Positions 8,538 to 18,377 of a stretch of DNA of 64,000 bases are shown piece by piece. Origin of the DNA: Roseiarcus sp963781895 (lineage in GTDB: Bacteria > Pseudomonadota > Alphaproteobacteria > Rhizobiales > Beijerinckiaceae); the NCBI GenBank assembly GCA_963781895.1, contig CAWAIM010000054.1, positions 124,001-188,000 of the forward strand, read 5' to 3'. Numbering within the stretch: the first letter of the stretch is position 1; each line of letters opens with the position of its first letter. A program made the translations under genes and the position numbers. The notes below the pieces were generated by a model. It did no database searches and was not told the DNA's origin. It was given only the letters and a program-made list of their open reading frames with translations.

Positions 8538-10074
8538 ATGACGTTCCGAAGCATCTTGTTTGAAGGCGCGGGAGACCGTCCGTCCGCCGAACCCCTCGCC
8601 CCACCCGTCTTTTTTGCCGACTTGAATCTCGACCAGATCGTCGCGGCGATTACCGCCGGCAGACAGGAATACAATCTCGCTCCTTTTTTTCATCAGTCGC
8701 TGCCGGATATCGATTCCGTTCTCTATCGCCATGAAGTCATGCGCGACCTCGAACAGGCCGATGTTCTCGACCGCATAAAATCCTTTGCCGGCGCAATGCA
8801 CGCCATGCGGGAAACCCTCAAAAAGATAGAAAAGCTCTATTACAAGCATCAGAAGGAAGCGTTATTTCTCGATGCGGTCGCCGCTTACTGCGCCGCCGTC
8901 ACGTCGCTGACAGCCGATCTGGGCGCTGCGAGCCTGCGCTCGCGCGGACTCTTGTCCTTCCGTGACTATCTGGCCGGCTACGCGGGGTCGGATTCATTCA
9001 CGTCGCTCGTGGCGGAAACAAAAGACCTCAAAGCCGACTTGTCGACGGTGAAATACACTCTCCAGATCAAGGGCGGCAGCATCACGGTTCGCAAATACGA
9101 TTCCGAAGTCGATTATGCCGCCGAAGTCGAGCAGACGTTCCACAAATTCCGGCAAGGCGAAGTGAGCGATTACCGAGCGAAATTTATCGAATCGGCGCAA
9201 ATGAACAATGTTGAGGCGGCGGTTATGGACCGCGTGGCCAAATTATATTCAGAGATATTTGCAAATGTTAACGCATACTGCGAGCGTCATTCTTCCTACC
9301 TCGATGATACGATCTGTCGTTTTGATCGGGAAATACAATTTTATATCGCCTATCTGGACTATCTTGGTCCGCTGCAGTCGCGCGGGACTGACGTTTTGCT
9401 ATCCGACGCTTTCGTCCGAGAGCAAAGAGCTTTGCGTTCATGACACGTTCGACTTGGCTCTGGCGCATATGCTTCTTGGGAAAAACAAAATGGTCGTGGT
9501 CAATGATTTTTATCTGAAAGGCAGAGAACGAGTATTTATTGTATCCGGCCCCAACAACGGCGGTAAAACTACGTTCGCTCGTATGTTCGGACAGTTGCAT
9601 TATTTGGCAAGCCTTGGCTGTCTCGTTCCGGGTCGCAGCGCGCGGCTTTTTTTGTTCGATCAAATCATGACCCACTTCGAGCAAGAGGAAGACATCAGTA
9701 ATCTTCGCGGCAAGCTGCAGGACGATTTGGTCAGAATACATGAAACCTTGAATCGATCCTCATCAAATAGCATCATCATTATGAACGAGATATTCAGTTC
9801 CGGAACATTGCAGGACGCGATATTTCTGGGGACGAAAGTGATCGATCGGATCCTGCAAATTGGCGCCTTATGTGTCTGTGTGACTTTTATCGACGAGCTA
9901 ACCTTACTGAGCGATCGCATTGTCAGCGTCGCCAGCACGATCGTTCCTGAAAATCCGGCGGTTCGGACCTATAAGATCGTTCGAAAGCCTGCCGACGGGC
10001 TCGCATATGCAATGTCGGTCGCGGAAAAGTATGGCCTTACGCGCCGGCAAATCCGAGAGAGGATTAAGTCATGA
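8538..10074 (+). CDS. MutS-like ATPase (paralogue 1), frame broken once
   Basis: About 511 residues after joining two frames at about 9388 (one extra base in the GCGCGGGA context; ...LGPLQSRG then LTFCYPTLSSESKEL). The first half is helical, like the MutS core and lever domains, with DSVLYRHEVMRDL. The second half is the MutS-type ABC ATPase, with Walker A GPNNGGKTT at about residue 337 and a Walker B variant IIIMNEIFS. The N-terminal mismatch-binding domain of true MutS is absent, so this is a MutS-related protein and not the mismatch-repair enzyme. Its stop overlaps the start of paralogue 2 (ATGA, 10071-10074). The Walker B Asp is replaced by Asn but the catalytic Glu is kept. GC is visibly lower from 9200 to 10000. 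Confidence 0.8.
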
Positions 10075-11615
10075 AGGCCTTCCTCATGTACCGGGATCGT
10101 GACTTCGATCTCGGAGCTCCCCTGGCGCCGAACAGCGAAGCGCTGATTCAGGATCTGGAATTGAACGTCCTGTTCGACGCAATGGCGCAGGGCGACAAGT
10201 ATGTCTACGAGGTGGTGAGCAAGGCTATACTGCAGATTCTGCAGAAGGAGGACGAGGTAAGATATCGTCAAGACATTCTTCGTGACGTTCTGGCCAATCC
10301 TCTTTTGATCAGGCAGCTATACGACTTAACGATCGAGGCCCACGAGAAGGAAAAAAAGGCGCATGCCTGGATGTACACTCGATCGCCAAGCTCTATATTG
10401 GGGCGATCGTTGGAAGTTTTGCAGATATTTATTGTGTTGCTCAAGCAATTAAGAGGGGTCGGAACGTATAACGCCCAGCGATTTGCCTCGGAGGGCTTCA
10501 AGACGTTCTTCGCCCTGTTGGACAGAGAACTCAAAGACGAGTATTTTCTTAGCCTGCAGGACCATATAAGCCGATTGAAGTTCCGCGACGGGGTGCTGAT
10601 AAGCGCGGTGTTGGGACCGGGCAATAAGGGCGCCGATTACACGCTTCGCAAACCCAACGACAGACCGCGAGGTTGGATAACTCGGCTGATGACGCCAAGA
10701 GCGCCGGCGTACACGTGGCATCTGCCGCCGCGCGACGAAGCCGGCGCGAACGCCCTTGGGGAATTGAGAGACAGGGGCGTCAACCTGGTCGCCAATGCGC
10801 TCGCCCAATCCGACGATCATATTCTCAGCTTTTTCGCGATGCTTCGCACCGAGCTGGCGTTTTACGTCGGCTGTCTCAATCTGCAGGAGCAACTGGCCAG
10901 GAAGGGTCAGCCGATCTCCTTTCCGGAGCCCGCCGCTCTCGGCAAGCGCAAGCTCACTTTCAGCGGTTTGTACGATGCGTGTCTGATTTTCAAAGCCGCG
11001 CACCGGGTTGTCGGCAACGATGTGGACGCGGACGGCAAGGATTTTGTCATCATCACTGGGGCCAATACTGGAGGAAAAACCACCTTTTTGCGCAGTATCG
11101 GGTTGGCGCAATTGATGATGCAATGCGGCATGTTTGTCGCGGCCGATTCATTCAGCGCCAACATGTGCAGTCAAGTTTTCACACATTACGTGCGTGAGGA
11201 AGACGCAGCCATGAAGAGCGGCAAGTTAGACGAAGAGCTCGGCAGGTTCAGCGGCATCGTCGACCGGATTACCTCTAACGCCATGGTGCTGTTCAACGAA
11301 TCGTTCTCCGCCACCAACGAAAGGGAAGGCTCGGAGATAGCGAGGCAAATCACCTCGGCATTGCTGGAGAAACGGGTCAAGATATGCTTCGTCACCCATC
11401 TCTATGATTTTGCGCACAGCGTTTATGAAAAGAATAAGGAGACTTCGATTTTCCTGCGGGCCGAGCGTCAGGCCGATGGAAGCCGGACGTTCAAATTGAT
11501 CGAAGCCGAGCCGCTGCAAACCGGCTACGGCAAAGATCTGTATGACGAGATATTTGGCGAAGAGGCGACAGTCAGCGGGGAAACTTCCGCCGTCGCGGCA
11601 ATGAATTCAATTTAG
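10071..11615 (+). CDS. MutS-like ATPase (paralogue 2)
   Basis: 514 residues, similar in length and layout to paralogue 1: a helical core and lever region, then a MutS-type ATPase with Walker A GANTGGKTT (about residue 330). The segment REEDAAMKSGKLDEEL resembles the MutS signature loop, and the Walker B variant is VLFNESFSATNEREGSEIA. Asn again replaces the Walker B Asp while Glu is kept. No mismatch-recognition domain is present. The overlapping start codon implies translational coupling and probably a heterodimer with paralogue 1, since MutS ATPases act as dimers with composite sites. MutS-related short proteins of this type have no settled function that I know of. Confidence 0.87.
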   Translation: MKAFLMYRDRDFDLGAPLAPNSEALIQDLELNVLFDAMAQGDKYVYEVVSKAILQILQKEDEVRYRQDILRDVLANPLLIRQLYDLTIEAHEKEKKAHAWMYTRSPSSILGRSLEVLQIFIVLLKQLRGVGTYNAQRFASEGFKTFFALLDRELKDEYFLSLQDHISRLKFRDGVLISAVLGPGNKGADYTLRKPNDRPRGWITRLMTPRAPAYTWHLPPRDEAGANALGELRDRGVNLVANALAQSDDHILSFFAMLRTELAFYVGCLNLQEQLARKGQPISFPEPAALGKRKLTFSGLYDACLIFKAAHRVVGNDVDADGKDFVIITGANTGGKTTFLRSIGLAQLMMQCGMFVAADSFSANMCSQVFTHYVREEDAAMKSGKLDEELGRFSGIVDRITSNAMVLFNESFSATNEREGSEIARQITSALLEKRVKICFVTHLYDFAHSVYEKNKETSIFLRAERQADGSRTFKLIEAEPLQTGYGKDLYDEIFGEEATVSGETSAVAAMNSI

Positions 11616-11909
11616 GCTTCTGCCGGGAATTCCCTCGGCCATGGATCGCCCGTTTTGGCGGCGAACGGCGCAACGCCGCAATCGGCCTTGAGCCCTGGCC
11701 GCCGCCGGGCTGGTCCTCAGGCGGCGCGACAAACCTGCTGTGTCGAACGTTTTCGCGCTGGCGGCTATGGCGTGGCGACGGTGACGGCCGTCCCCCGACT
11801 TATGCGGGCTCGCACTGGCGCGGAGGCCCCGCTTACACTAAGTTTAGTTTGGACGCGGCGCGTCCAGCCGGGCATTGCGGGGCTGCCGGCCTATAAGAGG
11901 CGAACGACG

Positions 11910-12753
11910 ATGGAATCCATCGCTGCCGTGGCGGCCAAGAAACTGGGCAAGTTCTTGGCCAACGATTTCCGAGAGATTTTCGGCTCGGCTCACAACCAAG
12001 CAGCGGAGCGTCTGGGCGCTCTCGCGCGGATCACAATCGAGTGTATCGGCGGCAGCGACGCCCTGTACCACAACTTCGAGCACACGCTCCTGGTGACAAT
12101 TGTCGGTCGCGATATTCTTCGAGGCCGCACGCTTTTGCAGCGGATCGAGCCCAGTGACTACAGTCATCTGATTGTCGCCTGCCTATTTCACGATATCGGA
12201 TTGGTGCGCGGAGTGCTCGCCGGCGACACCAAAACCGATTTCGTCGTCGACCGGAGCGGAAGAACGGTCACGCTTCCCCGCGGCGCGTCGGACGCCTCCC
12301 TCGCGGCCTATCACGTCGACCGATCCAAGCTTTTTGCCTTTGAGCGCCTTGGGAATTCGCCGACTATCGACGCCGCCCGAGTCGCGGAGGCGATCGAGCT
12401 CACTCGCTTTCCGCCACGCGACGGCGACCCCGGCAAGGCGGATCTCGAGCCGAGGCTGGTTCAAGCCGCCGATCTCATTGGACAACTCGGCGATCCAATG
12501 TATCCGAAAAAGGCCAATGCGCTGTACTACGAGTTTGAGGAAATCGGCAGCAACCGGCAGCTCGGCTACTCATCGCCGGCTGACCTTCTCGACAAATATC
12601 CGGGATTCTTCTGGAACACCGCTTCGTTGCATATCGGGGAGGGAATAAAATATTTGAGTTCTGACGGCCTCCGGCCGGCAGTGGATCGCCAATCTCCACA
12701 ATCACGTATTCTGCGCCGAGCATTCGAGCTGGCAGATGGGCCCTCAAAGCTGA
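11910..12753 (+). CDS. HD-domain metal-dependent phosphohydrolase, frame broken near C terminus
   Basis: About 280 residues starting MESIAAVAAKKLGKF, with AAGAGG upstream. The metal-binding H-D pair is H94-D95 in ACLFHDIGLVRG, preceded by H54 and H58 in ALYHNFEHTLLV, and a further downstream Asp lies in LVQAADLIGQLGDP. HD enzymes hydrolyse phosphoesters of nucleotides or cyclic nucleotides. The frame from the start would run on into unlikely sequence. Dropping one T near 12659-12660 gives KYLSLTASGRQWIANLHNH and a stop at 12751-12753, which I take as the real end. It follows the MutS-like pair on the same strand after 294 bases, with an ACTAA-GT-TTAGT palindrome at 11837-11848. Confidence 0.75.
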
Positions 12754-13353
12754 CCCGAACCTGCCAAGAGAACGAAGACAATCGGCGCGGTGTCCGAGTT
12801 CCGCTGTGCGCCGCAGGGGTCGCGCCAGCCGGTGCGCAAAGACGGGCCAGGCGCCGCCGATTTCCAACGATAGCTGGCAGTGGACGCACGCGCCTCATTT
12901 CAAATCGGTCGTCATGTCGTACGGATCACATGTCGGACTGTGGTGCGGCGAGCGAACCGGCGCGACCTCGATCGCCTAGTCAATAGAACGCATTGCGGCG
13001 GGCGCGCGGATGGCGCGCTTCGGGCGGAATCTCGCCCAGGTCCTGATTTCGCGCGGGACCGGCGAACGAGAAATGGCGACGACACTCGACCGGGCCCCGG
13101 GTTCAGACAGACCTGCGCGCTCGCAATCAGATAGGCCATTACAGACGCCGTGCCCGGGACCGCAGGCGCGCGCCGTCCCGCCGCGCGCCCCGACCCCCAT
13201 TGGCTTTCGTGTCGAGACAGTGCGGGCGTCGACGCCCACACATTTTCTGCGCCCCGGACAAGTCGCTCGTCGCCTGCCCCACCCGGTCCCCTTAGAATGC
13301 CTCGCTCGACGGCGCCAGCGCGGCCGGTCGAACTCGACAGAAAGCGGGGAAAG
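12754..13353. other. Intergenic region, 600 bases, no gene recognised
   Basis: Several open frames cross this stretch on both strands, but they are Arg/Pro/Ala-rich shadows of high-GC sequence without a recognisable domain, and none has a convincing ribosome-binding site. I see no RNA gene or repeat. Confidence 0.4.
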
Positions 13354-13632
13354 ATGACTCTGCCAACGATTGAACCCTTGATCGCCGCGGGAGTCGTCAT
13401 TTCGACCGCGGCCACCGACGCGGTGTACGTATTCTTCAACGCGGCGGTTTCCGCCCGCCGCGGAATCGCCGCTGCGACGTGGAGCAGCGTATGGTATTTG
13501 CTCGCGGCTTTTGCGGTCATCAGCTATACTTCGAACTGGGCTTACGTGCTGTTCGCGGCGCTCGGATCGTGGATTGGCGGCTTCCTTTCGATCACGGCCC
13601 TCAATCGCGTCTCGCCATTGCGACGGGAGTGA
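13354..13632 (+). CDS. Small conserved membrane protein, function unknown
   Basis: 92 residues starting MTLPTIEPLIAAGVVIST, with GGGGAAAG just before the ATG. Three hydrophobic segments are visible: about residues 8-30, 46-63 and 66-85. The second contains WYLLAAFAVISYTSNWAYVL. A short basic stretch (SARRG) separates the first two and the tail is RVSPLRRE. It resembles small hypothetical membrane proteins seen in other Hyphomicrobiales, but I cannot assign a role. It lies alone between the HD gene and the patatin gene. Confidence 0.65.
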   Translation: MTLPTIEPLIAAGVVISTAATDAVYVFFNAAVSARRGIAAATWSSVWYLLAAFAVISYTSNWAYVLFAALGSWIGGFLSITALNRVSPLRRE

Positions 13633-13770
13633 TGCGGCGGCGCCCGCTGCGACTTCGGTCCCGCGGTCTCAGGCCCGCTTCGCCTTGAGCGCCCGCACTT
13701 GCAAACACCGAAAAAACCTCCATCATGCGCCGATTGACGCGTGAATGGATTGCCTTGGCGGGGGTGCGGT

Positions 13771-16401
13771 ATGTCGGTCGACGCCAGTTCGGGCGCGCGG
13801 ATCAGCCTCCATTATTTTGAGGATGTGCTCGCCGTCGAATTCGCGGCGATCGCCCAACGGCGCAAGCATCGGCCGAACGGGTTGCGAAAAGGCCGAGTGG
13901 CGCCCAATCCTCCTCCTGAACATCCGCCGGTCGCCGAAGCACCGGCGGCGGCGAGCGCCAAGACGGCCCGGTCCAATCGAACGCGGTCTCCCGATCCCAA
14001 AGCGTTGTTCGCCAAGGTCGACGCGATTTTGGCCGGGCGCGCCGGCGGCGAACCATACCCGATCGCGCGGGCCGAACCGAACGCGATCGAAGAGGACAAG
14101 CAGCGCCCGATGCCGGTTCCGTGCGACGCGACCGGATTGGCGCTGTCGGGCGGCGGCGTTCGCTCGGCCGCGCTGGGCCTCGGCGTCGTGCAGGCGCTCT
14201 ATTCCGTCGGAGTCCTGGGTTCGTTCGACTATCTGTCGACCGTCTCTGGGGGCGGCTACATCGGCGGCACGCTCACGGCGGGGCTCGCGCAATCGGGCCA
14301 GTCGGCGGCGATCCAGTCGCCCTTTGGCGACGGCCTCGAGGACGGTCCGGCGATCGGGCATCTGCGCGACTACTCGAATTATCTGCTTCCGCGCGGCCGC
14401 AGCGGCGTGCGCAACTGGACCGATGTCGCGGCCATCCTGCTGCGCGGACTGGTGGGGAATTGTGTCCCGGTGCTCGCGGTCCTGTTGTTCTTGGCGCTTG
14501 CGACCAGGCTCGCCTATCCGTCGCTCGGCGCCTTGGAGCAAGGCAACTACCTGGCGAGCCTGGCGGCGGGTCTCACCGGACACACGTGGCGGCCAGATCT
14601 GTTGTTCGGCGCTCACCCGTTCGGATTCACAAAGCTCCTATGGTGGCTCCTCGCCGTGCTTCTCATCCTGTGGGCTTTAAGACGTTCGATTATCCCGCGC
14701 GCGCGCTCGGGCAGCGACGCTGAGAGCCGCGCGCTGCGGATTACGGGCGCGCTTGCGGCTATCGTCGCCGTGTCCGCGTTCCTGGACCTGCAGCCGCTGG
14801 CGATCCACGCCTTGGCGACATTCGCCTACCCCGTCACGCCGGGAACCAGCGCGCCGGAGCGGCTGTTCGTGATGCTGTTTAGGCCTTTCGCAGGCCAGAC
14901 GGGGTTCGGCGGCGTTCCTCTGGTCGCCTTCGCCACCGGCATTTCGGCGTTCGGGAATTTGCTCGGCGCCTTCCTGACCGCCACCCGCAACGCCAAGGAC
15001 TGGACGACGATCGGCAAGCGTATCGCCGCGCGAGCGGCGATCGTCATCGCCGCGATGGTTCTGCCTTTAGCTTTGTGGGCCGCGTATCTGTATTTGAGCG
15101 CGACCATCGTTGCCGGCTCGAGCCCGCCAGCCCCCGCCGTCCCGTTGGGTCTGATCGCAGCGATCGGCGCCATGTCCGCGCTCGTCGTCTGCGCGGCCGT
15201 CCTCGACGGCAACGCCTATTCGCTTCATCGCTTTTATCGCGACCGTCTGAGCCGGGCCTTTCTGTTTTTCTACACGCCGGAGGAGCATCCCGGGCCGCGC
15301 TATCTCGACGCACTGAAGCTTTGCGACCTGAAGGCGGGCGCAGGCCCCTATCCGATCCTCAATTCCGCGCTGAACGTGCAGGGCTCGGCAAGCGCCAACA
15401 GGCGGGGCCGCAACGCCGATTTTTTCATGTTCACGCCGGATTTCCTCGGCAGCGACCTGACGCTGTACGCCCCGACCAAGGTCGACGGCGACGCCCGTGG
15501 CGCAAGGATTGCGGATCTTGAACTGGATCTCGCGACCGCGATCGCGATCTCGGGCGCCGCGGTTTCGGCCAATATGGGCGCCAGCACCGTGCGGTTGTTG
15601 TCGCCGACGCTCGCTTTGCTCAATTTCCGGCTCGGCTATTGGCTGCGCAATCCTCGCGACCTGGCGAAGGAATCGAGCGCGGCGAGCGTCTTCGCGAAAG
15701 CGTGGCGGTTCGTTCTCGGAAAGTTTTATCTTCTGGCCGAGATGCTCAATCTGCTCGACGAGAACAGCGCCAAGATCTACCTGACCGATGGCGGCCACAT
15801 CGAGAATCTCGGCCTGTACGAACTGCTGAAGCGCGGCTGCAAACTGGCCGTGGTCGTCGACGCGGAAGCGGACCCGGCCATGTCCTTTGGCGCCCTGCAA
15901 ATCGTCGAGCGTTATGCGCGCATCGACTTCGGCGTCCGAATCGAGCTGCCTTGGGAAGCAATCGCTGCGACGTCGCTTGCATTCGACGCCCGACCGGACG
16001 GATCACAAAGGCAGGCGGGACCCCATTGCGCGGTCGGGCGCATCTTCTATCCGGACGGCGCCGTCGGCGTCCTTCTTTATGTCAAGGCCTCGATGACCGG
16101 CGACGAAAAGGACTACATTCTCGACTACAAAAAACGAAATCCGTCGTTTCCGCACGAGACGACCGGCGACCAGTTTTTTTCCGAGGAGCAGTTCGAGGCG
16201 TATCGCGCGCTCGGGTTCCACATGGTAGAACATTTCTTCGATCAGGACGACGATTTCGCGTATCTTGCGGAAGGGTCCGGCAAATACGAGAACCGCGAGG
16301 ACGCCCGCGCCGCGATCGGCGCCGCCTTGCCGAGCTTCGCCCGGGCGGGCGGACGGCATTCGCGTCTCGCAGAACAGGCTGCCCCGCGCGGCCCCTCCTA
16401 A
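13771..16401 (+). CDS. Membrane-bound patatin-like phospholipase
   Basis: 876 residues from the ATG at 13771 (MSVDASSGARISLHYFED). The patatin catalytic elements are present: the oxyanion motif GGGVRS at residues 127-132, the nucleophile Ser159 in STVSGGGYIGG, and the catalytic Asp673 in LTDGGHIENLG. Between nucleophile and Asp lie about five hydrophobic segments, so the catalytic domain is interrupted by a membrane region. The family hydrolyses acyl esters of lipids. It opens a run of same-strand genes (two unknowns, then a DyP peroxidase), suggesting that released fatty acids or lipid peroxides are handled by its neighbours. The N-terminal 120 residues are Pro/Ala-rich and probably flexible. 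Confidence 0.85.
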   Translation: MSVDASSGARISLHYFEDVLAVEFAAIAQRRKHRPNGLRKGRVAPNPPPEHPPVAEAPAAASAKTARSNRTRSPDPKALFAKVDAILAGRAGGEPYPIARAEPNAIEEDKQRPMPVPCDATGLALSGGGVRSAALGLGVVQALYSVGVLGSFDYLSTVSGGGYIGGTLTAGLAQSGQSAAIQSPFGDGLEDGPAIGHLRDYSNYLLPRGRSGVRNWTDVAAILLRGLVGNCVPVLAVLLFLALATRLAYPSLGALEQGNYLASLAAGLTGHTWRPDLLFGAHPFGFTKLLWWLLAVLLILWALRRSIIPRARSGSDAESRALRITGALAAIVAVSAFLDLQPLAIHALATFAYPVTPGTSAPERLFVMLFRPFAGQTGFGGVPLVAFATGISAFGNLLGAFLTATRNAKDWTTIGKRIAARAAIVIAAMVLPLALWAAYLYLSATIVAGSSPPAPAVPLGLIAAIGAMSALVVCAAVLDGNAYSLHRFYRDRLSRAFLFFYTPEEHPGPRYLDALKLCDLKAGAGPYPILNSALNVQGSASANRRGRNADFFMFTPDFLGSDLTLYAPTKVDGDARGARIADLELDLATAIAISGAAVSANMGASTVRLLSPTLALLNFRLGYWLRNPRDLAKESSAASVFAKAWRFVLGKFYLLAEMLNLLDENSAKIYLTDGGHIENLGLYELLKRGCKLAVVVDAEADPAMSFGALQIVERYARIDFGVRIELPWEAIAATSLAFDARPDGSQRQAGPHCAVGRIFYPDGAVGVLLYVKASMTGDEKDYILDYKKRNPSFPHETTGDQFFSEEQFEAYRALGFHMVEHFFDQDDDFAYLAEGSGKYENREDARAAIGAALPSFARAGGRHSRLAEQAAPRGPS

Positions 16402-16476
16402 ATCGAGGATGATGGATGCGCAGGCCGCGAGTTGAGCCGCGGCAATTTTCAGATCGATGACTTTCAGGAGCAGACC

Positions 16477-16929
16477 ATGGCATTGGACGCAAACCAGCTG
16501 CTGGCGATGTCGCAAGCGGAGCTCGACGCGCTGTTCAGCGCCCATGAGGCGGGGCCGATTCCCGATGGCGAAGCCAAAGGCACGGCCATCATCGCTCCCG
16601 GCACGCCGTTCAGCGAAGCGATCGCGGCGTGCATCAATATCTTCGCCTGGAAGGGCAAGGTGTTCGACGCCAAGGACGGCTTCCTGCGCAACGAAATTCT
16701 CCCCCTCGGGGTCAAGGCGATCGTGGCGCGCGTCTACAAGGGGCCGAGCTGGCTCGACGGCAAGGAATGCATTGTGCTGGACTATTCCCAGACGTCGCTT
16801 GTCGCATCCCACGTCCGCGATGAAATTCGCCTCGTCGACGCCGGCCTCTATCTCGGCAAGGTCTATTGGGACAGCAAGCGGCTGATCGATTTTTCGCTCG
16901 ATTTCCGAGGAACGGGGGCCGCGGGGTGA
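16477..16929 (+). CDS. Conserved hypothetical protein in peroxidase island
   Basis: 150 residues, no signal peptide, mixed alpha/beta composition. The ATG at 16477 follows AGGAG at the right distance. The first 40 residues look helical (LLAMSQAELDALFSAHEAG). The rest holds strands such as IVLDYSQTSLVASHVRDEIRLV and YLGKVYWDSKRLIDFSLDF, which could form a lipocalin-like or SRPBCC-like sheet, but I do not recognise a family. It lies 75 bases after the patatin and 133 bases before the next gene on the same strand, so it probably belongs to the same transcript. Confidence 0.65.
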   Translation: MALDANQLLAMSQAELDALFSAHEAGPIPDGEAKGTAIIAPGTPFSEAIAACINIFAWKGKVFDAKDGFLRNEILPLGVKAIVARVYKGPSWLDGKECIVLDYSQTSLVASHVRDEIRLVDAGLYLGKVYWDSKRLIDFSLDFRGTGAAG

Positions 16930-17062
16930 CCCGCGCCGCGCGGTCGAGAGGCGTTGCTCGGCCGAGCGCTCATCGCAAGCGACGGCGCGAGGACGCGCGG
17001 CCAGGACAGTGGGACAACTCGGCCGACGAGCGCGGAGCTGTCGACGCCGCGGGCGCCTCATC

Positions 17063-18364
17063 ATGATTCCGCAGGACAATTTCGTCATTGTCGCCGAGGT
17101 GGCGACGGAGCGCGTCCAGGCGTTGCGTGCGCTGCTTGCGACGATGACCTTGCCCGCTGTCCCCGGCGCCGCGGACCCGGCCAACGCGCTCGCGCCGTTC
17201 GGGGCGATCGATACGATCCATTTCGCCCGCTTCGTCGTGCTCGCGGACAACACGCTCGGCGATCGCGCGGCCTATCCGCGACTGCCGCGAGAGGAGCCGA
17301 CCTATCTATGCCTGATGGTCGATTGCGACGGCGACGCGGCCGCTCTGCTCTCGCGCATGGCGCGGGAATGGCCGGGCCTCAAGCAGATTTTCGGCTTCTG
17401 CGCGGACTTTGGCGCGAACGCCGATCTGGAGCGCTGGCTCGAGGCCCATCGCGTCCGCGCGTCGGCGTCTTATGTCAATTGGGTCGGGCGCAGCGTCGCG
17501 CAGGCGCGCGAGGAGGCGAGGTTGCACGACCTCTTGCGCGACGCCTTGGCGCGTGCGATCGAACGCGAGCCGCAACGCCTTCTGGCGGAATTGCGCCGCG
17601 CGGTCGGCGCCGAGGCGCCTCTGACGCCGATCCCGCCGACGCCGCTCGACTGGCGCCTGCGCAATCTCGCGCATTTGCTGACGCCCATCGTCGTTGCGGC
17701 GGCGTGCTTGCTGTTGTTCCCGCGAACGACAATTGCGCTGTTCCTGGTCATCCTTGTCGTTTTCCTCATCGCGCTCCGCCGGCGCGAGCAGCGCGATCCG
17801 ATCGTCGTCGACGCCTACGACGCCGCCTGGGTGGCGAAGCTGCGCCAGAGCGAGGATCATGACGTCACCAATCAATACACGGCCATGGGCTCGATCAAGC
17901 CCGGCCGGTTTCGGCTCGGGCTCGAACTCGTCGTCCTCTATGGCGTCAATTGGGCGGCGCGTCATATCGCCACCCGCGGCGCACTGGGACGCATCGCGAC
18001 AATCCATTTCGCCCATTGGGTGTTTCTCAATTCGCGCCGGCGCGGCTTCTTCTGCAGCAACTACGACGGCGGCCACGAAGCCTATATGGACGATTTCATC
18101 AACAAGGCCGGATTTGGCCTGAATCTCTCGTTTTCCAGCTACATCGCCTATCCGCAGACCGATTGGCTCGTCGCCAAGGGCGCCTGGCGCGAACAGGATT
18201 TCAAACGGTTTCAGCGGCGTCATCAGATCCCGACCGATGTATGGTACAAAGCCTACCCCGGACTCACCGCGCGCGATCTGGCGCGCAACACGCGGATCCG
18301 CAGCGGCTTTGAGAAAGCGACGATGAGCGACGACCAAATTCGACGCTGGCTCGCGGAAATATAG
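17063..18364 (+). CDS. Unknown protein with duplicated ferredoxin-like domains and a central membrane hairpin
   Basis: 433 residues from ATG 17063 (MIPQDNFVIVAEVATERV). Two related segments are visible: GAIDTIHFARFVVLAD near residue 52 and GRIATIHFAHWVFLNSRRR near residue 311, the latter followed by FCSNYDGGHEAYMDDFINK. The repeat resembles the ferredoxin-like half-domains of the DyP/chlorite dismutase superfamily, but I see no haem-ligand motif. About residues 210-250 form a hydrophobic hairpin (IVVAAACLLLF, LFLVILVVFLIAL). It ends 13 bases before the DyP-type peroxidase, so it probably works with it, perhaps as a membrane anchor or electron-transfer partner. Confidence 0.7.
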   Translation: MIPQDNFVIVAEVATERVQALRALLATMTLPAVPGAADPANALAPFGAIDTIHFARFVVLADNTLGDRAAYPRLPREEPTYLCLMVDCDGDAAALLSRMAREWPGLKQIFGFCADFGANADLERWLEAHRVRASASYVNWVGRSVAQAREEARLHDLLRDALARAIEREPQRLLAELRRAVGAEAPLTPIPPTPLDWRLRNLAHLLTPIVVAAACLLLFPRTTIALFLVILVVFLIALRRREQRDPIVVDAYDAAWVAKLRQSEDHDVTNQYTAMGSIKPGRFRLGLELVVLYGVNWAARHIATRGALGRIATIHFAHWVFLNSRRRGFFCSNYDGGHEAYMDDFINKAGFGLNLSFSSYIAYPQTDWLVAKGAWREQDFKRFQRRHQIPTDVWYKAYPGLTARDLARNTRIRSGFEKATMSDDQIRRWLAEI

Positions 18365-18377
18365 CGGGCGCAGGCGC

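Noticed and set aside
7931..8563. Open frame of 210 codons between crcB/DUF190 and the MutS-like gene
   Set aside because: Its start codon lies inside the fluoride riboswitch, its composition is protein-unlike, and it overlaps the MutS-like start in another frame.
8538..11615. MutS-like pair considered as canonical mismatch repair MutS
   Set aside because: The mismatch-recognition and connector domains are missing, length is about 510 residues instead of about 850-900, and no mutL is nearby.
12880..13357. Several overlapping 80-200 codon frames between the HD gene and the small membrane protein
   Set aside because: They are Arg/Pro-rich, lack ribosome-binding sites and recognisable motifs, and appear on both strands as expected for high-GC noncoding DNA.
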